Below, in pieces: positions 9,495 through 18,484 of a DNA stretch of 64,000 nucleotides. A model generated the notes under the pieces. That model had not been told where the DNA came from. It did not search any database and was given only the letters and a program-made list of their open reading frames with translations. Source of the stretch: Flavobacteriales bacterium (GTDB lineage: Bacteria > Bacteroidota > Bacteroidia > NS11-12g > UBA9320). A program made the position numbers and the translations under genes. The DNA lies in the NCBI GenBank assembly GCA_020635435.1, contig JACJZU010000001.1, forward strand, positions 806,001 to 870,000, read 5' to 3'. Positions within the stretch are counted from its first letter, which is position 1; the number at the start of each line of letters is the position of its first letter.

Positions 9495-9502
9495 TATTTT
9501 TG
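9495..9502 (+). promoter_or_regulatory. Candidate -7 promoter element for the DUF4468 gene
   Basis: TATTTTTG matches TAnnTTTG exactly, 31 bp upstream of ATG 9534. A TTTG lies at 9467-9470; the 24-bp spacing is slightly longer than the usual 17-23. Confidence 0.45.
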
Positions 9503-9533
9503 CAAATTCAGAAGAAGTAGTACCCTATTGAAA

Positions 9534-10358
9534 ATGAGAAGATTAAACCTTTTTAGAATGTCTCGCAGATCAGCATCCAGTTTGATGCAGATTTTGTCGG
9601 TGTCCGTTTTGTGTGGCTGGGGTGGCCTTGCGTTTGCGCAATACGACACAGATTACAGCGGCGACTATTCCGATTATAGCTACTCTGATTCCACCTATTC
9701 GGACACTTCGTCATACGACTCCGGATCCGGAAGTTTTGACAGTTACGGAAGTTTTGGTTCAGGTGGTGGTGACAATGGCAATTACATTGTAAAGCCCAAA
9801 GTCGTCGTAAAACGCAAAGAACGCTTTATCCCTCCCTATGACAGTACGCGTGAAATGGTCTCATATACGGGTATTGTTGAGGTAAAGGACAACGAGAATT
9901 TTGAAGTTGAAGTAGATACGATCTACCATCGTGCGAAGAGTTGGATGCTCATGGAATTCGGGGAAAAGGAACTCAAAAAGATGACCACTCTGGACAACAT
10001 GAACAACAATGCCAGCGAAATGGAGTACAAGATCCGATTGAAAGGTACCTTCCCTTGTATGATCGCATACAACGAATTCCGCACTGAGGAAAACGGAGAT
10101 GTTGAGTTTCAAATGGAGATACGGATTCGGGAAGGTCGATACCGTTATTCTGTTAACAGCCTTGTTTATGTGGCGGAGCCCATCGCCGGTGCCAAAGAAG
10201 GCGAACGAACCTACTTTGAATACCTGATGAAGGCCAAGGATAACTATGCCAACAACGATAATATCCTTTTGGCCGCGGATAAACAGATCAATTCCTGGAT
10301 CGATAATTTGAGGCAGCAATGCCAGCGCAATCCGATCGAAGAAGAAGACGATTGGTGA
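9534..10358 (+). CDS. DUF4468-like exported protein with a Tyr/Ser/Asp/Gly-rich segment
   Basis: The product is about 274 aa from ATG 9534; an in-frame TTG lies at 9528. It has a signal sequence ending near FAQ. A roughly 50-residue low-complexity tract made almost only of Tyr, Ser, Asp and Gly follows (9650-9785). Residues about 100-240 resemble the DUF4468 (TBP-like fold) domain of Bacteroidota exported proteins: a YTGIVEV strand, the helix TIYHRAKSWMLMEF, then paired strands. The function of DUF4468 is unknown. It stands alone between a divergent aminopeptidase and a convergent lipoprotein gene. Confidence 0.7.
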   Translation: MRRLNLFRMSRRSASSLMQILSVSVLCGWGGLAFAQYDTDYSGDYSDYSYSDSTYSDTSSYDSGSGSFDSYGSFGSGGGDNGNYIVKPKVVVKRKERFIPPYDSTREMVSYTGIVEVKDNENFEVEVDTIYHRAKSWMLMEFGEKELKKMTTLDNMNNNASEMEYKIRLKGTFPCMIAYNEFRTEENGDVEFQMEIRIREGRYRYSVNSLVYVAEPIAGAKEGERTYFEYLMKAKDNYANNDNILLAADKQINSWIDNLRQQCQRNPIEEEDDW

Positions 10359-10456
10359 GAATACTTTTCACCAGCGTCCAATAGAACGTCTGGCTTCATT
10401 AGAATTCACTGGTTTTCGACAACCTCAAGACTAGCCCCTGTGTTCAGCGTCTTGGC

Positions 10457-10915
10457 CTAGTTTCGTATCGTTATTAAACTTCCATTCACGAGCACTGCAT
10501 ATTGCCGTAGAGGGAATCGCGCAGGAGCCTCCAGCACATTGCCATCAAAGGCGTATTTAGAGGCGCAGCAGGATGCCCATTTGCCGTCGGTATATTGTCC
10601 GCATCTGAGTTGAAAGTTTGAGCTATCTACGTGGATGACTGCGCAGGAAAGATCCGATTCAAAAGTACAGGTTCGCTCAAGTGCATAGAACTGGTCGTCG
10701 AAGTTATGAATGAGCAGAACCCCTCTGTTGCCTCCATCCAGATAACTGTATTGACCGGGATTTTTCAAGTGAAAGTGTAAAGGCAGATCGGTATTAATGG
10801 TAATATTCACCGGTACATCCGGAATGAACACCTGTCCGTTTGGAGAATTATCATCGCACGAGCTGCTCCATGCCATTAAACCAAACAACACTGAAACAAA
10901 AAGGAGCTTATTCAT
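10457..10915 (-). CDS. Rieske-fold-like lipoprotein lacking the usual cluster ligands
   Basis: From the ATG at 10915 the product is 152 aa. The leader ends in a lipobox with Cys near residue 20 (SSSCDD). The body resembles the small Rieske-type lipoproteins of flavobacteria: VPVNITINTDLPLHFHL, then a glycine-rich strand, two Cys-containing loops and the final strand PLRQYAVLVNGSLITI. A true Rieske site has C-x-H and C-x-x-H pairs. Here the first loop reads CTFESDLSC and the second CCASKY, with no histidine in either. Electron transfer through a standard [2Fe-2S] cluster is therefore unlikely. The start overlaps the 3-hydroxyacyl-CoA dehydrogenase stop by 8 bp, so it is the distal gene of that unit. 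Confidence 0.6.
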   Translation of the reverse strand: MNKLLFVSVLFGLMAWSSSCDDNSPNGQVFIPDVPVNITINTDLPLHFHLKNPGQYSYLDGGNRGVLLIHNFDDQFYALERTCTFESDLSCAVIHVDSSNFQLRCGQYTDGKWASCCASKYAFDGNVLEAPARFPLRQYAVLVNGSLITIRN

Positions 10916-11747
10916 ACGAGTAAAAACCCTTCCCTGATTTGCGGCCGTGGAAGCCTGCATCTACTTTTTGTTTCTGTATTCTGCTCGGACGGAACTTGGA
11001 ATCCTGATGGAACAGGTCGAACATACTTTCGGTAACTGAAAAATTCGTTTCCACGCCAATAAGATCCATCAATCGAAAAGGCCCCATTTTAAAACCGCTG
11101 GCCTCCATAAGCCGATCGATCTCCTCGTGTGATGCGCACTGCTCTTCCAAAATTTTAAGCCCTTCCACATAATAATGACGGGCAACCCGATTCACAATAA
11201 AGCCGGGTGAGTCGGACACCTGAACGGCATGTTTACCTAGACCTTTTACGAAATCCATGCATCGTTCTGTGACCTCCGGATGAGTATGAGCACCGCTCAC
11301 CACTTCAACAAGCTTCATGATATGGGCCGGGTTGAAGAAGTGTATCCCAACCACACGCTCGGGATGCGGGGTGGTAGCTGCAATTTGAGTGATGGGGATG
11401 GAAGATGTGTTTGTAGCCAAAATGCAGTCCGCGCCGTTATTCAAACACAAATCATTGAAAAGTTTTCGCTTAACTTCCAGTTTTTCAACGATCGCTTCAA
11501 TTATGAGGTCGGCGACCACCTGATCTAAACTATGGACAAACTTCAAATTGGCCATTGTCTCTGTCTTTTGCTCGGCAGTGAGTTTCCCCAATTCAATCCC
11601 CTTGTCGAGGTTCCCCTCAATCGTGCTCTTCGCCCGCTCGAGCATTTCAGGACTCAGATCGTATAGCACTACTTCATGTCGTGCCAAAGCACATACCTGT
11701 GCTATACCCGAACCCATTACACCTGCGCCAATTATTCCAATTTTCAT
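10908..11747 (-). CDS. 3-hydroxyacyl-CoA / 3-hydroxybutyryl-CoA dehydrogenase
   Basis: The 279-aa enzyme has the N-terminal NAD-binding motif IGIIGAGVMGSGIAQ (residues 3-17) and the catalytic region VGIHFFNPAHIMKLVEVV. The C-terminal domain (from about 185) ends with SGKGFYSYE, as in Hbd/PaaH proteins. It oxidises 3-hydroxyacyl-CoA to 3-ketoacyl-CoA or the reverse, in beta-oxidation or butyrate-type metabolism. Length and motifs fit the single-domain dehydrogenase, not the FadB fusion. TTACTTTG on the minus strand, one mismatch from TAnnTTTG, lies only about 5-12 bp before the ATG. Confidence 0.93.
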   Translation of the reverse strand: MKIGIIGAGVMGSGIAQVCALARHEVVLYDLSPEMLERAKSTIEGNLDKGIELGKLTAEQKTETMANLKFVHSLDQVVADLIIEAIVEKLEVKRKLFNDLCLNNGADCILATNTSSIPITQIAATTPHPERVVGIHFFNPAHIMKLVEVVSGAHTHPEVTERCMDFVKGLGKHAVQVSDSPGFIVNRVARHYYVEGLKILEEQCASHEEIDRLMEASGFKMGPFRLMDLIGVETNFSVTESMFDLFHQDSKFRPSRIQKQKVDAGFHGRKSGKGFYSYE

Positions 11748-11817
11748 ACTTCAAAGTAAGTAGATTTAAGGGGCTTTGGGAATACTCGGGCTAATCTGTA
11801 TTTGTTCTATGGCACAT

Positions 11818-13011
11818 CTACATACTGCCCAACCAATCTTCCGGGTTCAGTTTGGTGCTTCCCTGCCAAATTTCGAAGTGAAAATCGGCTATCCCTTCGT
11901 CGTTTGTGCGTACAATACCGAGTTTATCTCCACGATTAACCTGTTGCCCCCGCTCTACCACGACGTCGTGCAAGTTGGCATAAACGGTATAATATTTATC
12001 GTGCTTAACCAGTACCGACTGATGCATTCCGGGAATTTCGAGTACTGCGCTTACCGTTCCATCAAACACACAGCGAACGATCTCACCATCGCGAGAGGTA
12101 ATGTTAATGCCGTTGTTCTCTGTTGTGATATTCTTCAATTTGGGGTGCTGATGCAGTCCAAATTTTTGGCTTACCTGACCAAATTTCACGGGCCATGGGA
12201 TGGATCCTTTGTTGCGTTCGAAAGTTGTTCCACGTACAATGGCAACGTCACCGGTACCTTGCTTTTTCCGGTTTTTTTCAGCTTCGGCCATTTCCCTCGC
12301 AATAGCAGCGCGTATCTCTTTCTCTAGATCCTCCTCAATTTTCCTCCTTCGCTTCAGATCGCGATCAAGTTCGGCCGCTCGGCCTGAAAGTTCCTCAAGC
12401 ATTGCGGCGATCTTGACCTGGTCGTTCGACAGAGCATCCCGGGCCGACTGTTGCTCGCGCAACAAGCTCATCTTGCTGTTCTTTCTTTGGATGAGCTTGA
12501 ACACATTCCGACTATTCTCCTCCTGTTTGGCCACAATCAGTCGGAGCTGTTTTTTTCGATAGCGAACGAGATCTCGGATATAGTGCAACCTTTTGAATAC
12601 CTGATTGAAATTCTCCGAAGACAATAAAAAATAGATCGTGCTCTGCTTTCGCCGCATCTTGTAGGACTGATATAACAACCTCGAGAATTCGAGCTTCATT
12701 TCCTTGATCTCAGCGTTCAGAATAGATATATCCTTGTTTGCCAATTCGATCTGTGAACTGATCACATCTACCTCTTTGCCTAAGGTCTCCAAAAGCCTGG
12801 TTCGCTGATTGATCTGCTCTTCCAATAGGCTAAGCGCCTGAAGACTGCTACTTTGTTTCAGCCGTGTCTCTTCAAGGACTCGGATCGCCTTCCGGATCTC
12901 TTTCCGGTTCGATTCCAGCCTCTTTTCAAGATCGGTTCTCGTTTGCCCGAATAAGAATGCGAGAAAAAGTACAAGTATGCTGGTAATAAGGAATCTAGAA
13001 CTTCCTTTCAT
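11818..13011 (-). CDS. EnvC-like murein hydrolase activator with degenerate LytM domain
   Basis: From the ATG at 13011 the product is 397 aa; upstream codons would only extend it into the previous gene. It has a signal anchor, then a long coiled coil (about residues 25-250), then a LytM/M23 domain (about 285-397). The usual zinc site HxGxD is replaced by NNGIN, and HxH is reduced to DFH. The domain is therefore probably not a peptidase but an activator of amidases, as EnvC is in E. coli. It would act in the periplasm during cell separation. It is the last gene of the flippase-dut-TPR-DUF4292 cluster and overlaps the DUF4292 gene by 17 bp. Confidence 0.87.
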   Translation of the reverse strand: MKGSSRFLITSILVLFLAFLFGQTRTDLEKRLESNRKEIRKAIRVLEETRLKQSSSLQALSLLEEQINQRTRLLETLGKEVDVISSQIELANKDISILNAEIKEMKLEFSRLLYQSYKMRRKQSTIYFLLSSENFNQVFKRLHYIRDLVRYRKKQLRLIVAKQEENSRNVFKLIQRKNSKMSLLREQQSARDALSNDQVKIAAMLEELSGRAAELDRDLKRRRKIEEDLEKEIRAAIAREMAEAEKNRKKQGTGDVAIVRGTTFERNKGSIPWPVKFGQVSQKFGLHQHPKLKNITTENNGINITSRDGEIVRCVFDGTVSAVLEIPGMHQSVLVKHDKYYTVYANLHDVVVERGQQVNRGDKLGIVRTNDEGIADFHFEIWQGSTKLNPEDWLGSM

Positions 13012-13768
13012 AGCGAGCCGGGATTTGAAAGGAAACATTTTCAATTGGCTCTTGATTAACGGATTGATACTCAATCGTAAGATCTAATTTCTTGTCTCCG
13101 TCCTGAGCCTGAATAACTATGGTTCCCGGCAGAAGTCCGCGCTTCTTTATCCGGAGAAAACGGTCATAGCGCACGTCTACCCGTTGCCGGGAATCGGCAC
13201 CCGTGATGGAATACCGGGTCAGGCGTAAACAATCATTGAAGTTGCCTTTTAGCAGATAATTACCTCCATTATACTCCAAATACGCTCCAAGCAGGGCATT
13301 CTCCTGGAATTTCCCATGAAGAAGCCGGGAATTGGGATTGCCCACCAAAAGATCCTGTATTTCAACCAAGCTGAATCGCTGGCCTAATAGCTCTTCGAAA
13401 TACGACAAACCGGCCTTGTAGTATGTCTTGTTCAAACGATCAACCATCTGGAAACTATCTCTATCCACAAGTATCCGTGCACCTTCAATTCCGAGTGCAG
13501 TTACACTTGCCCATATGATACTGTCCTCGATCATACGCAGATTCAGTTGAAAGCTCTGTTCATTGCGGCCATCGCTTTGAGTAACTTTCGCTTTTAGACT
13601 AACGTGATCTATCAGAAAGGAAGCGTCGCTCAATTTCTCGCGTTCTTCACCCTCGGTGAATTTGAAACTGGGCGATAGGTCAGGGCATGATACCTCTCTC
13701 AATCGGGACTTGCATGAAAGTCCAAACATCCCGATCGCTAGGATCAATGAAAAGAGTGAAACTCTCAT
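12995..13768 (-). CDS. DUF4292 lipoprotein
   Basis: The 257-aa protein has a lipoprotein leader (MFGLSC, Cys19) and a mixed strand-rich body matching the DUF4292 family, common in Bacteroidota and reminiscent of LolA/LolB-like lipid-binding folds. Recognisable segments are SFLIDHVSLKAKV, DSIIWASVTALGIEGARILV and a terminal FQIPARYE. The family sits regularly between a TPR protein and an EnvC-like protein, as here, which suggests an outer-membrane or cell-wall role. The precise function is unknown. It starts 2 bp after the TPR gene stop. Confidence 0.82.
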   Translation of the reverse strand: MRVSLFSLILAIGMFGLSCKSRLREVSCPDLSPSFKFTEGEEREKLSDASFLIDHVSLKAKVTQSDGRNEQSFQLNLRMIEDSIIWASVTALGIEGARILVDRDSFQMVDRLNKTYYKAGLSYFEELLGQRFSLVEIQDLLVGNPNSRLLHGKFQENALLGAYLEYNGGNYLLKGNFNDCLRLTRYSITGADSRQRVDVRYDRFLRIKKRGLLPGTIVIQAQDGDKKLDLTIEYQSVNQEPIENVSFQIPARYERKF

Positions 13769-13770
13769 GG

Positions 13771-15453
13771 TCAGGAATCGGTCTTTCCCGTGATCGCTTT
13801 AATCTTCTCCTGAATGGCCGCGGCCTCCTCCAGCTTGTTCAATTTGAGCAGTGTTTTCATCAGATGAGTCAGAATTTCAGGATCATCCGGCTCCAATTTG
13901 GCGGCTCTGCGCAGGACAACTTCTGCCTCAGAATATGAACCCTGTTGGAACAAGACCCATCCTTTTGTATCCAGATAGGACACATTATCCGCTTCCTGCT
14001 TCAGCGCCTTATTGATCATATTCAGCGCATCACCCAAACGCTCACCGCGTTCTGCAAGGAAGTACGCGTAATTGTTCAACGCCAGCGCGTCATTGGGGTC
14101 AAGTTCCAGCAATTCATCGTGCGCCGCATCGCTTTTACCATACTCGCCCAACTCGTAATGTGATGTTGCGATCGTGATCAGGAATTGGATCTTATCATCT
14201 TTCAGCCGACTGATCTCAAGTCCCTCATTTGCGATCTCCAATGCTTTCTTATAATTCCCTAAATTCATACAGGCATGGGAATAGCTCAGATAGGGAAGCG
14301 CCTGTAACGGGAATCTGTCTAGAAAGGACTTGGCATCTTCCGCCATGAGCTCGTACGATTCAAGTTCACTGTCCAAGGCGATCAACTGCAACCAGGCATT
14401 ATAGTTAGATGCATCCAGTTCTAAACCGCGTTTGAGTTTTTCTCTAGACAATTCTGGATGTCCGGATGTGTACAACACGTCACTGTAAGCAATGAATACA
14501 TTTGGTTCGTTTGGGTGCGTGATCACCAAAGCGTCGAGCAAGGTAACTACCTTGTTCCTCATACTGCTGTCCAATCGGATAAATGGCAGAAAAGACTGAA
14601 CCACCTGCATCTTAAGTGCAATTGAAACGTCTTCATCGAGGAATGCCATTTTCAGATGATGGAACGACTTCTGCTCCTCCCCGTTCTTGCGATAGATATC
14701 GGACAAACCAAAATGCGCAAAACCATTATCCGCTTCCAGTTCTATGATGCGCTCGTATAACTTACGTGCATCGGCGACGCGGTCGTTGCGTAAGTATGAT
14801 TCAGCCAAAAGCCCCATGTACCGGACATTTCCGGGGTTTGCCTTTACCAGACGCTCGAGTGCTTCGTTTGCTTTATCCGGTTTGCCCAGTTGGGTCCACA
14901 GACCTTCTATTTTTCTTGCCGACTCTTCGTCCGTGCCAAATTTTGATTCATACTTTTCAAGGATCTCCAATGATTTCTTGAATTCTGAAGCATTGATATA
15001 TTGGTTGGCGGCCTCGAGATAATTTGTTGCGCGATTTGGCTCAAATTCCGCCATACGCACAAATACCTCTGCTGATTTCAGGTAATCACCCTTTCGGTTA
15101 TAGAACTGACCCAACTGGCCATAATACCAAAAGTTGTAAGTTGGATTGTATTTAATAGAAGCCTCTGCCCAATATACTGCATCATCAAGCATTTGACCGG
15201 CATAACTGAGGTTTGCTATCTGATACATACATGCATGGCAAGACGGATCAATATCCAATGCCTCCTTGAAAGATTTGATGGCGGATTCGGAATTCCCGAG
15301 AATTTTTTCGGTTGTTGCCTTGAAATAGGCTTCCTCGAACCGTCTTTTCTCTTCGTATGTGAGTTCAGTCCCTCCTTTTTTACGGAAAATTCCGCAAGCC
15401 TGAAGTGAGAACAACAGTACAAACAGGGCTATGCGCAATTCCGCCTTCTTCAT
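13771..15453 (-). CDS. TPR-repeat lipoprotein
   Basis: From the ATG at 15453 the product is 560 aa with a lipoprotein leader ending LFSLQACG. The remainder is tetratricopeptide repeats from about residue 35 to the end; clear units contain ALDIDPSCHACMYQIANLSY, AHFGLSDIYRKNGEEQKSF and LALNNYAYFLAERGE. TPR arrays mediate protein-protein contacts, probably at the periplasmic face of a membrane. An alternative ATG-type start 21 bp upstream would overlap the nucleotidyltransferase. The gene order nucleotidyltransferase, TPR, DUF4292, EnvC-like recurs in Bacteroidota (from general knowledge), pointing to a shared envelope function. Confidence 0.87.
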   Translation of the reverse strand: MKKAELRIALFVLLFSLQACGIFRKKGGTELTYEEKRRFEEAYFKATTEKILGNSESAIKSFKEALDIDPSCHACMYQIANLSYAGQMLDDAVYWAEASIKYNPTYNFWYYGQLGQFYNRKGDYLKSAEVFVRMAEFEPNRATNYLEAANQYINASEFKKSLEILEKYESKFGTDEESARKIEGLWTQLGKPDKANEALERLVKANPGNVRYMGLLAESYLRNDRVADARKLYERIIELEADNGFAHFGLSDIYRKNGEEQKSFHHLKMAFLDEDVSIALKMQVVQSFLPFIRLDSSMRNKVVTLLDALVITHPNEPNVFIAYSDVLYTSGHPELSREKLKRGLELDASNYNAWLQLIALDSELESYELMAEDAKSFLDRFPLQALPYLSYSHACMNLGNYKKALEIANEGLEISRLKDDKIQFLITIATSHYELGEYGKSDAAHDELLELDPNDALALNNYAYFLAERGERLGDALNMINKALKQEADNVSYLDTKGWVLFQQGSYSEAEVVLRRAAKLEPDDPEILTHLMKTLLKLNKLEEAAAIQEKIKAITGKTDS

Positions 15454-15455
15454 AT

Positions 15456-16463
15456 CTATTCGCTTTGCTGGCAATAGTCTCCGATGCTTACCTCACGGGC
15501 TGTTCCATCGTAAACTGCGTGATTTCCTATCATGGAATTCGTGAGATTCGCATTGCGGATCAAGGTGTGCTCTTGAATGATACTGTTGCTGATCACACTA
15601 TTTTCCAGTGTTGTATTTCTACCAACCGAAACGTACGGGCCAATTGTAGTATTGCGAAGGACCACTCCTTCATCGAGGAAACAGGGCTCTATAACGGTGC
15701 TGTTCTCGATTGTGACATTGTTGCGACGAGTGAGTTCACCGTTCAGATTGGCAAGCACACGTTGGTTGGTGTTCACCGTTGCGTTCTTATTTCCACAATC
15801 CCACCATTCAATAACTTGTCCCGGTGTGAATTTGTACCCTTTGCTTTTCATGTTCTCAAGGGCATTGGTTAGTTGATATTCACCTTTTTCCCGAATATCG
15901 TTCTGCAAGAGGTAATTGATCTCATCGCGAAGCATGGCTCCGTTGCGGAAATAATAGATCCCAATTATGGCCAGGTCGCTCACAAAAACTTCCGGTTTCT
16001 CGATGAAATCCGTGATGATATTTTCCTCGTTCAGTTTAACCACCCCAAATGCTCTCGGGTCCGGTTCCTGATGTACCCAGATCACACCATCCATTTCCGG
16101 ATCTATTTTGAAGTCGGCGCGGAATAAAGTATCCGCAAAAGCCACGATCACAGGACCATCCAAACACTCCGCAGCACAGGCAACCGCATGAGCAGTACCC
16201 AAAGCCTCTTCCTGATAGTATATTTTGCCTTCGGCACCTTCTTCGCGGGCTATAGCGCGCAAATGGTCCTCAACATCCTTCCCAAAGTTCGGACCGATGA
16301 TAAAGGCTATGGTCTGCAGCGGCATGTCTACCATTTTTGCTACGTCCTCAACCAACCGCTGTACTATGGGTTTCCCGGCAACCGGCAACAAAGGTTTAGG
16401 AATGGTCAATGTGTGAGGTCGCATCCGCTTACCCATTCCCGCCATTGGAATAATGATGTTCAT
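15456..16463 (-). CDS. Sugar-phosphate nucleotidyltransferase with left-handed beta-helix tail
   Basis: The 335-aa protein has an N-terminal nucleotidyltransferase domain (PMAGMGKRMRPHT, residues 6-18; KPLLPVAGKPIV). From about residue 245 it carries hexapeptide repeats such as NVTIENSTVIEPCFLDEGV and TTLENSVISNSIIQEHTLI. This layout is like GlmU or GDP-mannose/glucose-1-phosphate nucleotidyltransferases with a C-terminal helix. The sugar cannot be assigned. It activates a hexose or hexosamine phosphate for envelope glycan synthesis. It sits 9 bp downstream of dut and directly before the TPR lipoprotein. Confidence 0.88.
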   Translation of the reverse strand: MNIIIPMAGMGKRMRPHTLTIPKPLLPVAGKPIVQRLVEDVAKMVDMPLQTIAFIIGPNFGKDVEDHLRAIAREEGAEGKIYYQEEALGTAHAVACAAECLDGPVIVAFADTLFRADFKIDPEMDGVIWVHQEPDPRAFGVVKLNEENIITDFIEKPEVFVSDLAIIGIYYFRNGAMLRDEINYLLQNDIREKGEYQLTNALENMKSKGYKFTPGQVIEWWDCGNKNATVNTNQRVLANLNGELTRRNNVTIENSTVIEPCFLDEGVVLRNTTIGPYVSVGRNTTLENSVISNSIIQEHTLIRNANLTNSMIGNHAVYDGTAREVSIGDYCQQSE

Positions 16464-16471
16464 AAACTGAT

Positions 16472-16909
16472 CTATTTCAATCCGGTATGCCCATAAGCGC
16501 CGGACCCTCTTTTCGTTTCACTTAGTTCACTTACAGGTAGCCATTCAACGCGCTCGTGCTTGGCAAAAACCATCTGCGCAATGCGGTCGCCATCCAAAAT
16601 CTCGCGTCGTTCGTCGGAAAGGTTGATCAAGATCACATTGATCTCGCCTCTGTAATCAGCATCAATGGTTCCCGGTGCATTTAGGACCGTGACCCCCTGT
16701 TTCAAGGCCAAACCGCTTCTGGGTCTGATCTGTGCCTCATACCCCTCCGGCATTTCGATGCGAATCCCCGTAGGTACGAGAACGCGTTGCAAAGGTCCTA
16801 TTTCGACAGGTTCTCTCAAACATGCCCGCAGATCCAACCCCGCTGCCAAAGGCGTTTCGTATTTCGGAAGTGGGTGATGAGATGTGTTTACGACCTTTAT
16901 TTGAAGCAC
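16472..16909 (-). CDS. dut: Deoxyuridine 5'-triphosphate nucleotidohydrolase
   Basis: This trimeric enzyme hydrolyses dUTP to dUMP and pyrophosphate, keeping uracil out of DNA and supplying thymidylate synthesis. Motifs visible in order are [32 protein letters not shown] (catalytic Asp), RIAQMVF and the C-terminal arm [11 protein letters not shown] chose the GTG at 16909, which gives the usual 145-aa length and starts 22 bp after the flippase stop. An upstream ATG at 16963 would add 18 atypical residues overlapping the flippase gene. Confidence 0.94.
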   Translation of the reverse strand: MLQIKVVNTSHHPLPKYETPLAAGLDLRACLREPVEIGPLQRVLVPTGIRIEMPEGYEAQIRPRSGLALKQGVTVLNAPGTIDADYRGEINVILINLSDERREILDGDRIAQMVFAKHERVEWLPVSELSETKRGSGAYGHTGLK

Positions 16910-16931
16910 GCTTCTGTAATTAGCGGCAAAT

Positions 16932-18395
16932 CTACATTTTTTTACTCGGACGTTCCACCGCAAACACTACGGCAATGTAGCCCAAACACGCCATTATTCC
17001 CGCAATCAGTCCGGTCAACTGTCCGTAAATGTCCCTCAATTGCCAAAGAGCAAAACTTAAGAGCAACCCAATTCCGATATACATGAAAATAGGCGTTAAT
17101 CTATATGGGATCGGATAGAACTTTCGCCCGAGCAGATAACTGCTTACACTCATACTGAAATAGACTATCAATGTGGCTATGGCGGACCCCATTATTCCGA
17201 TCTTTGGAATCAACACATAATTCAATACTATTGTTAAAACCGCCCCCCCAATTGATACCCACATTCCCATCCCGGTTCTATTCGAAAGTTTGTACCAAAA
17301 ATTGAGGTTATATAATATACCGAGGAACAAATTTGCGAGAAGCAGCAACGGCACGATACGCAATGCATCCGGATGCTCGAAATACACCCGACTTCGCACT
17401 ACAAGAGGAGCGATATCCGGAAGAAATGCCGTTGTCGCCAGGTAAATGAATACCGTTACGATCACGAAATAATGCATGATACGTGCATAACTGTTCACTG
17501 AATCGCGACCGCCACTTTGCCTGAAAAAGAATGGTTCTGCACCAAATCGAAAGGCCTGAACGAATAAGGTCATGATTATGCTGAGCTTATAGAAGGCACT
17601 GTAAACCCCTACTTCAAAATCTGCAATTTGATCGGGCAGCAATTTTTTCAGGAGGATTCGATCCAATGTCTCATTCACTATACCCGCCAAACCCACAAAT
17701 ATCAAAGGATAGGCGTAACGGAACATCTGCCTCCACAGCATTAGGTCGATGGCAGGTTTGAAACGACCCCATTGTGGAATGAGCATCAGAAATTGCACCG
17801 AACTCGCGACCAAATTTGAAACGACTATATAGCCTATCCCGTACCCCGGATCGTACCAGGGGATAGAAAAGCCCTTTCTTATCAGGTAGGGAACAAACAA
17901 TAGAAAGAACAGATTAGATCCTATATTCAGGAATATGTTGGACATACGCACCCAGGCAAAGCGCAAAGGCCGATTTTCAAATCGCAGCAAGGCAAGGGGC
18001 AAAGCACTGAACGCATCAAGTGCTAAAATGATGACAAAAAGGCTGATCAGGTCTTTATGCTGAGGGTATTCGAGAAACCCGGCGATCTCTCCGCTGTAGT
18101 ATAATCCGCCAACAATGAACAACAAACCGGTACTCCAAATAGAACCAAGTGCCGTTGTATACACTTTATAAACCGGGTTGGTACGCGTGAAGTTGAAAAA
18201 GGCCGTCTCCATGCCATACAGAAGTAGCACGTTCGCAAAACCCACAACAGAATACAAAACGCTGATAACTCCATACTCTTCGGGTAGAAATAGTCTTGTA
18301 TATAAAGGAACTAATAGAAAATTGAGAAGTCGACCTATGGTATGGGTAATGCCATAGACCGCCGTTTCGGATGCTAACTTTCTTAATGAACCCAA
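16932..18395 (-). CDS. Polysaccharide flippase (MOP/Wzx-like oligosaccharide transporter)
   Basis: The 487-aa protein has about 12-14 predicted membrane helices throughout and the typical N-terminus [40 protein letters not shown]. It probably flips lipid-linked sugars across the inner membrane for surface polysaccharide or cell-wall assembly. The start codon appears to be TTG: no ATG occurs in frame after the upstream stop, and a good -7 element ends 17 bp before it. It heads the six-gene envelope operon that runs to the EnvC-like gene. Confidence 0.88.
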   Translation of the reverse strand: MGSLRKLASETAVYGITHTIGRLLNFLLVPLYTRLFLPEEYGVISVLYSVVGFANVLLLYGMETAFFNFTRTNPVYKVYTTALGSIWSTGLLFIVGGLYYSGEIAGFLEYPQHKDLISLFVIILALDAFSALPLALLRFENRPLRFAWVRMSNIFLNIGSNLFFLLFVPYLIRKGFSIPWYDPGYGIGYIVVSNLVASSVQFLMLIPQWGRFKPAIDLMLWRQMFRYAYPLIFVGLAGIVNETLDRILLKKLLPDQIADFEVGVYSAFYKLSIIMTLFVQAFRFGAEPFFFRQSGGRDSVNSYARIMHYFVIVTVFIYLATTAFLPDIAPLVVRSRVYFEHPDALRIVPLLLLANLFLGILYNLNFWYKLSNRTGMGMWVSIGGAVLTIVLNYVLIPKIGIMGSAIATLIVYFSMSVSSYLLGRKFYPIPYRLTPIFMYIGIGLLLSFALWQLRDIYGQLTGLIAGIMACLGYIAVVFAVERPSKKM

Positions 18396-18412
18396 TGAAG
18401 TGAATGCTTGAT

Positions 18413-18420
18413 CAAATCTA
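18413..18420 (-). promoter_or_regulatory. Candidate -7 promoter element of the flippase-dut-envC operon
   Basis: The minus strand reads TAGATTTG, an exact TAnnTTTG match, 17 bp upstream of the TTG start at 18395. No convincing -33 motif is seen. Its position supports the TTG start, since transcription would begin after any upstream candidate. Confidence 0.5.
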
Positions 18421-18484
18421 AGTAAGGTTGACGTTTGAATCCGACACCTGTCTTTTCAATTATCAACAGACTGATCCAAGGAGC

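Noticed and set aside
10354..10372. Hairpin GGTGAGAA with TTTTCACC after the DUF4468 gene
   Set aside because: The 3-nt loop, one G-T pair and lack of a T-run make it a weak terminator candidate.
15405..15872. Long plus-strand open frame opposite the nucleotidyltransferase gene
   Set aside because: It is antisense to a clear nucleotidyltransferase and TPR gene and shows no domain of its own.
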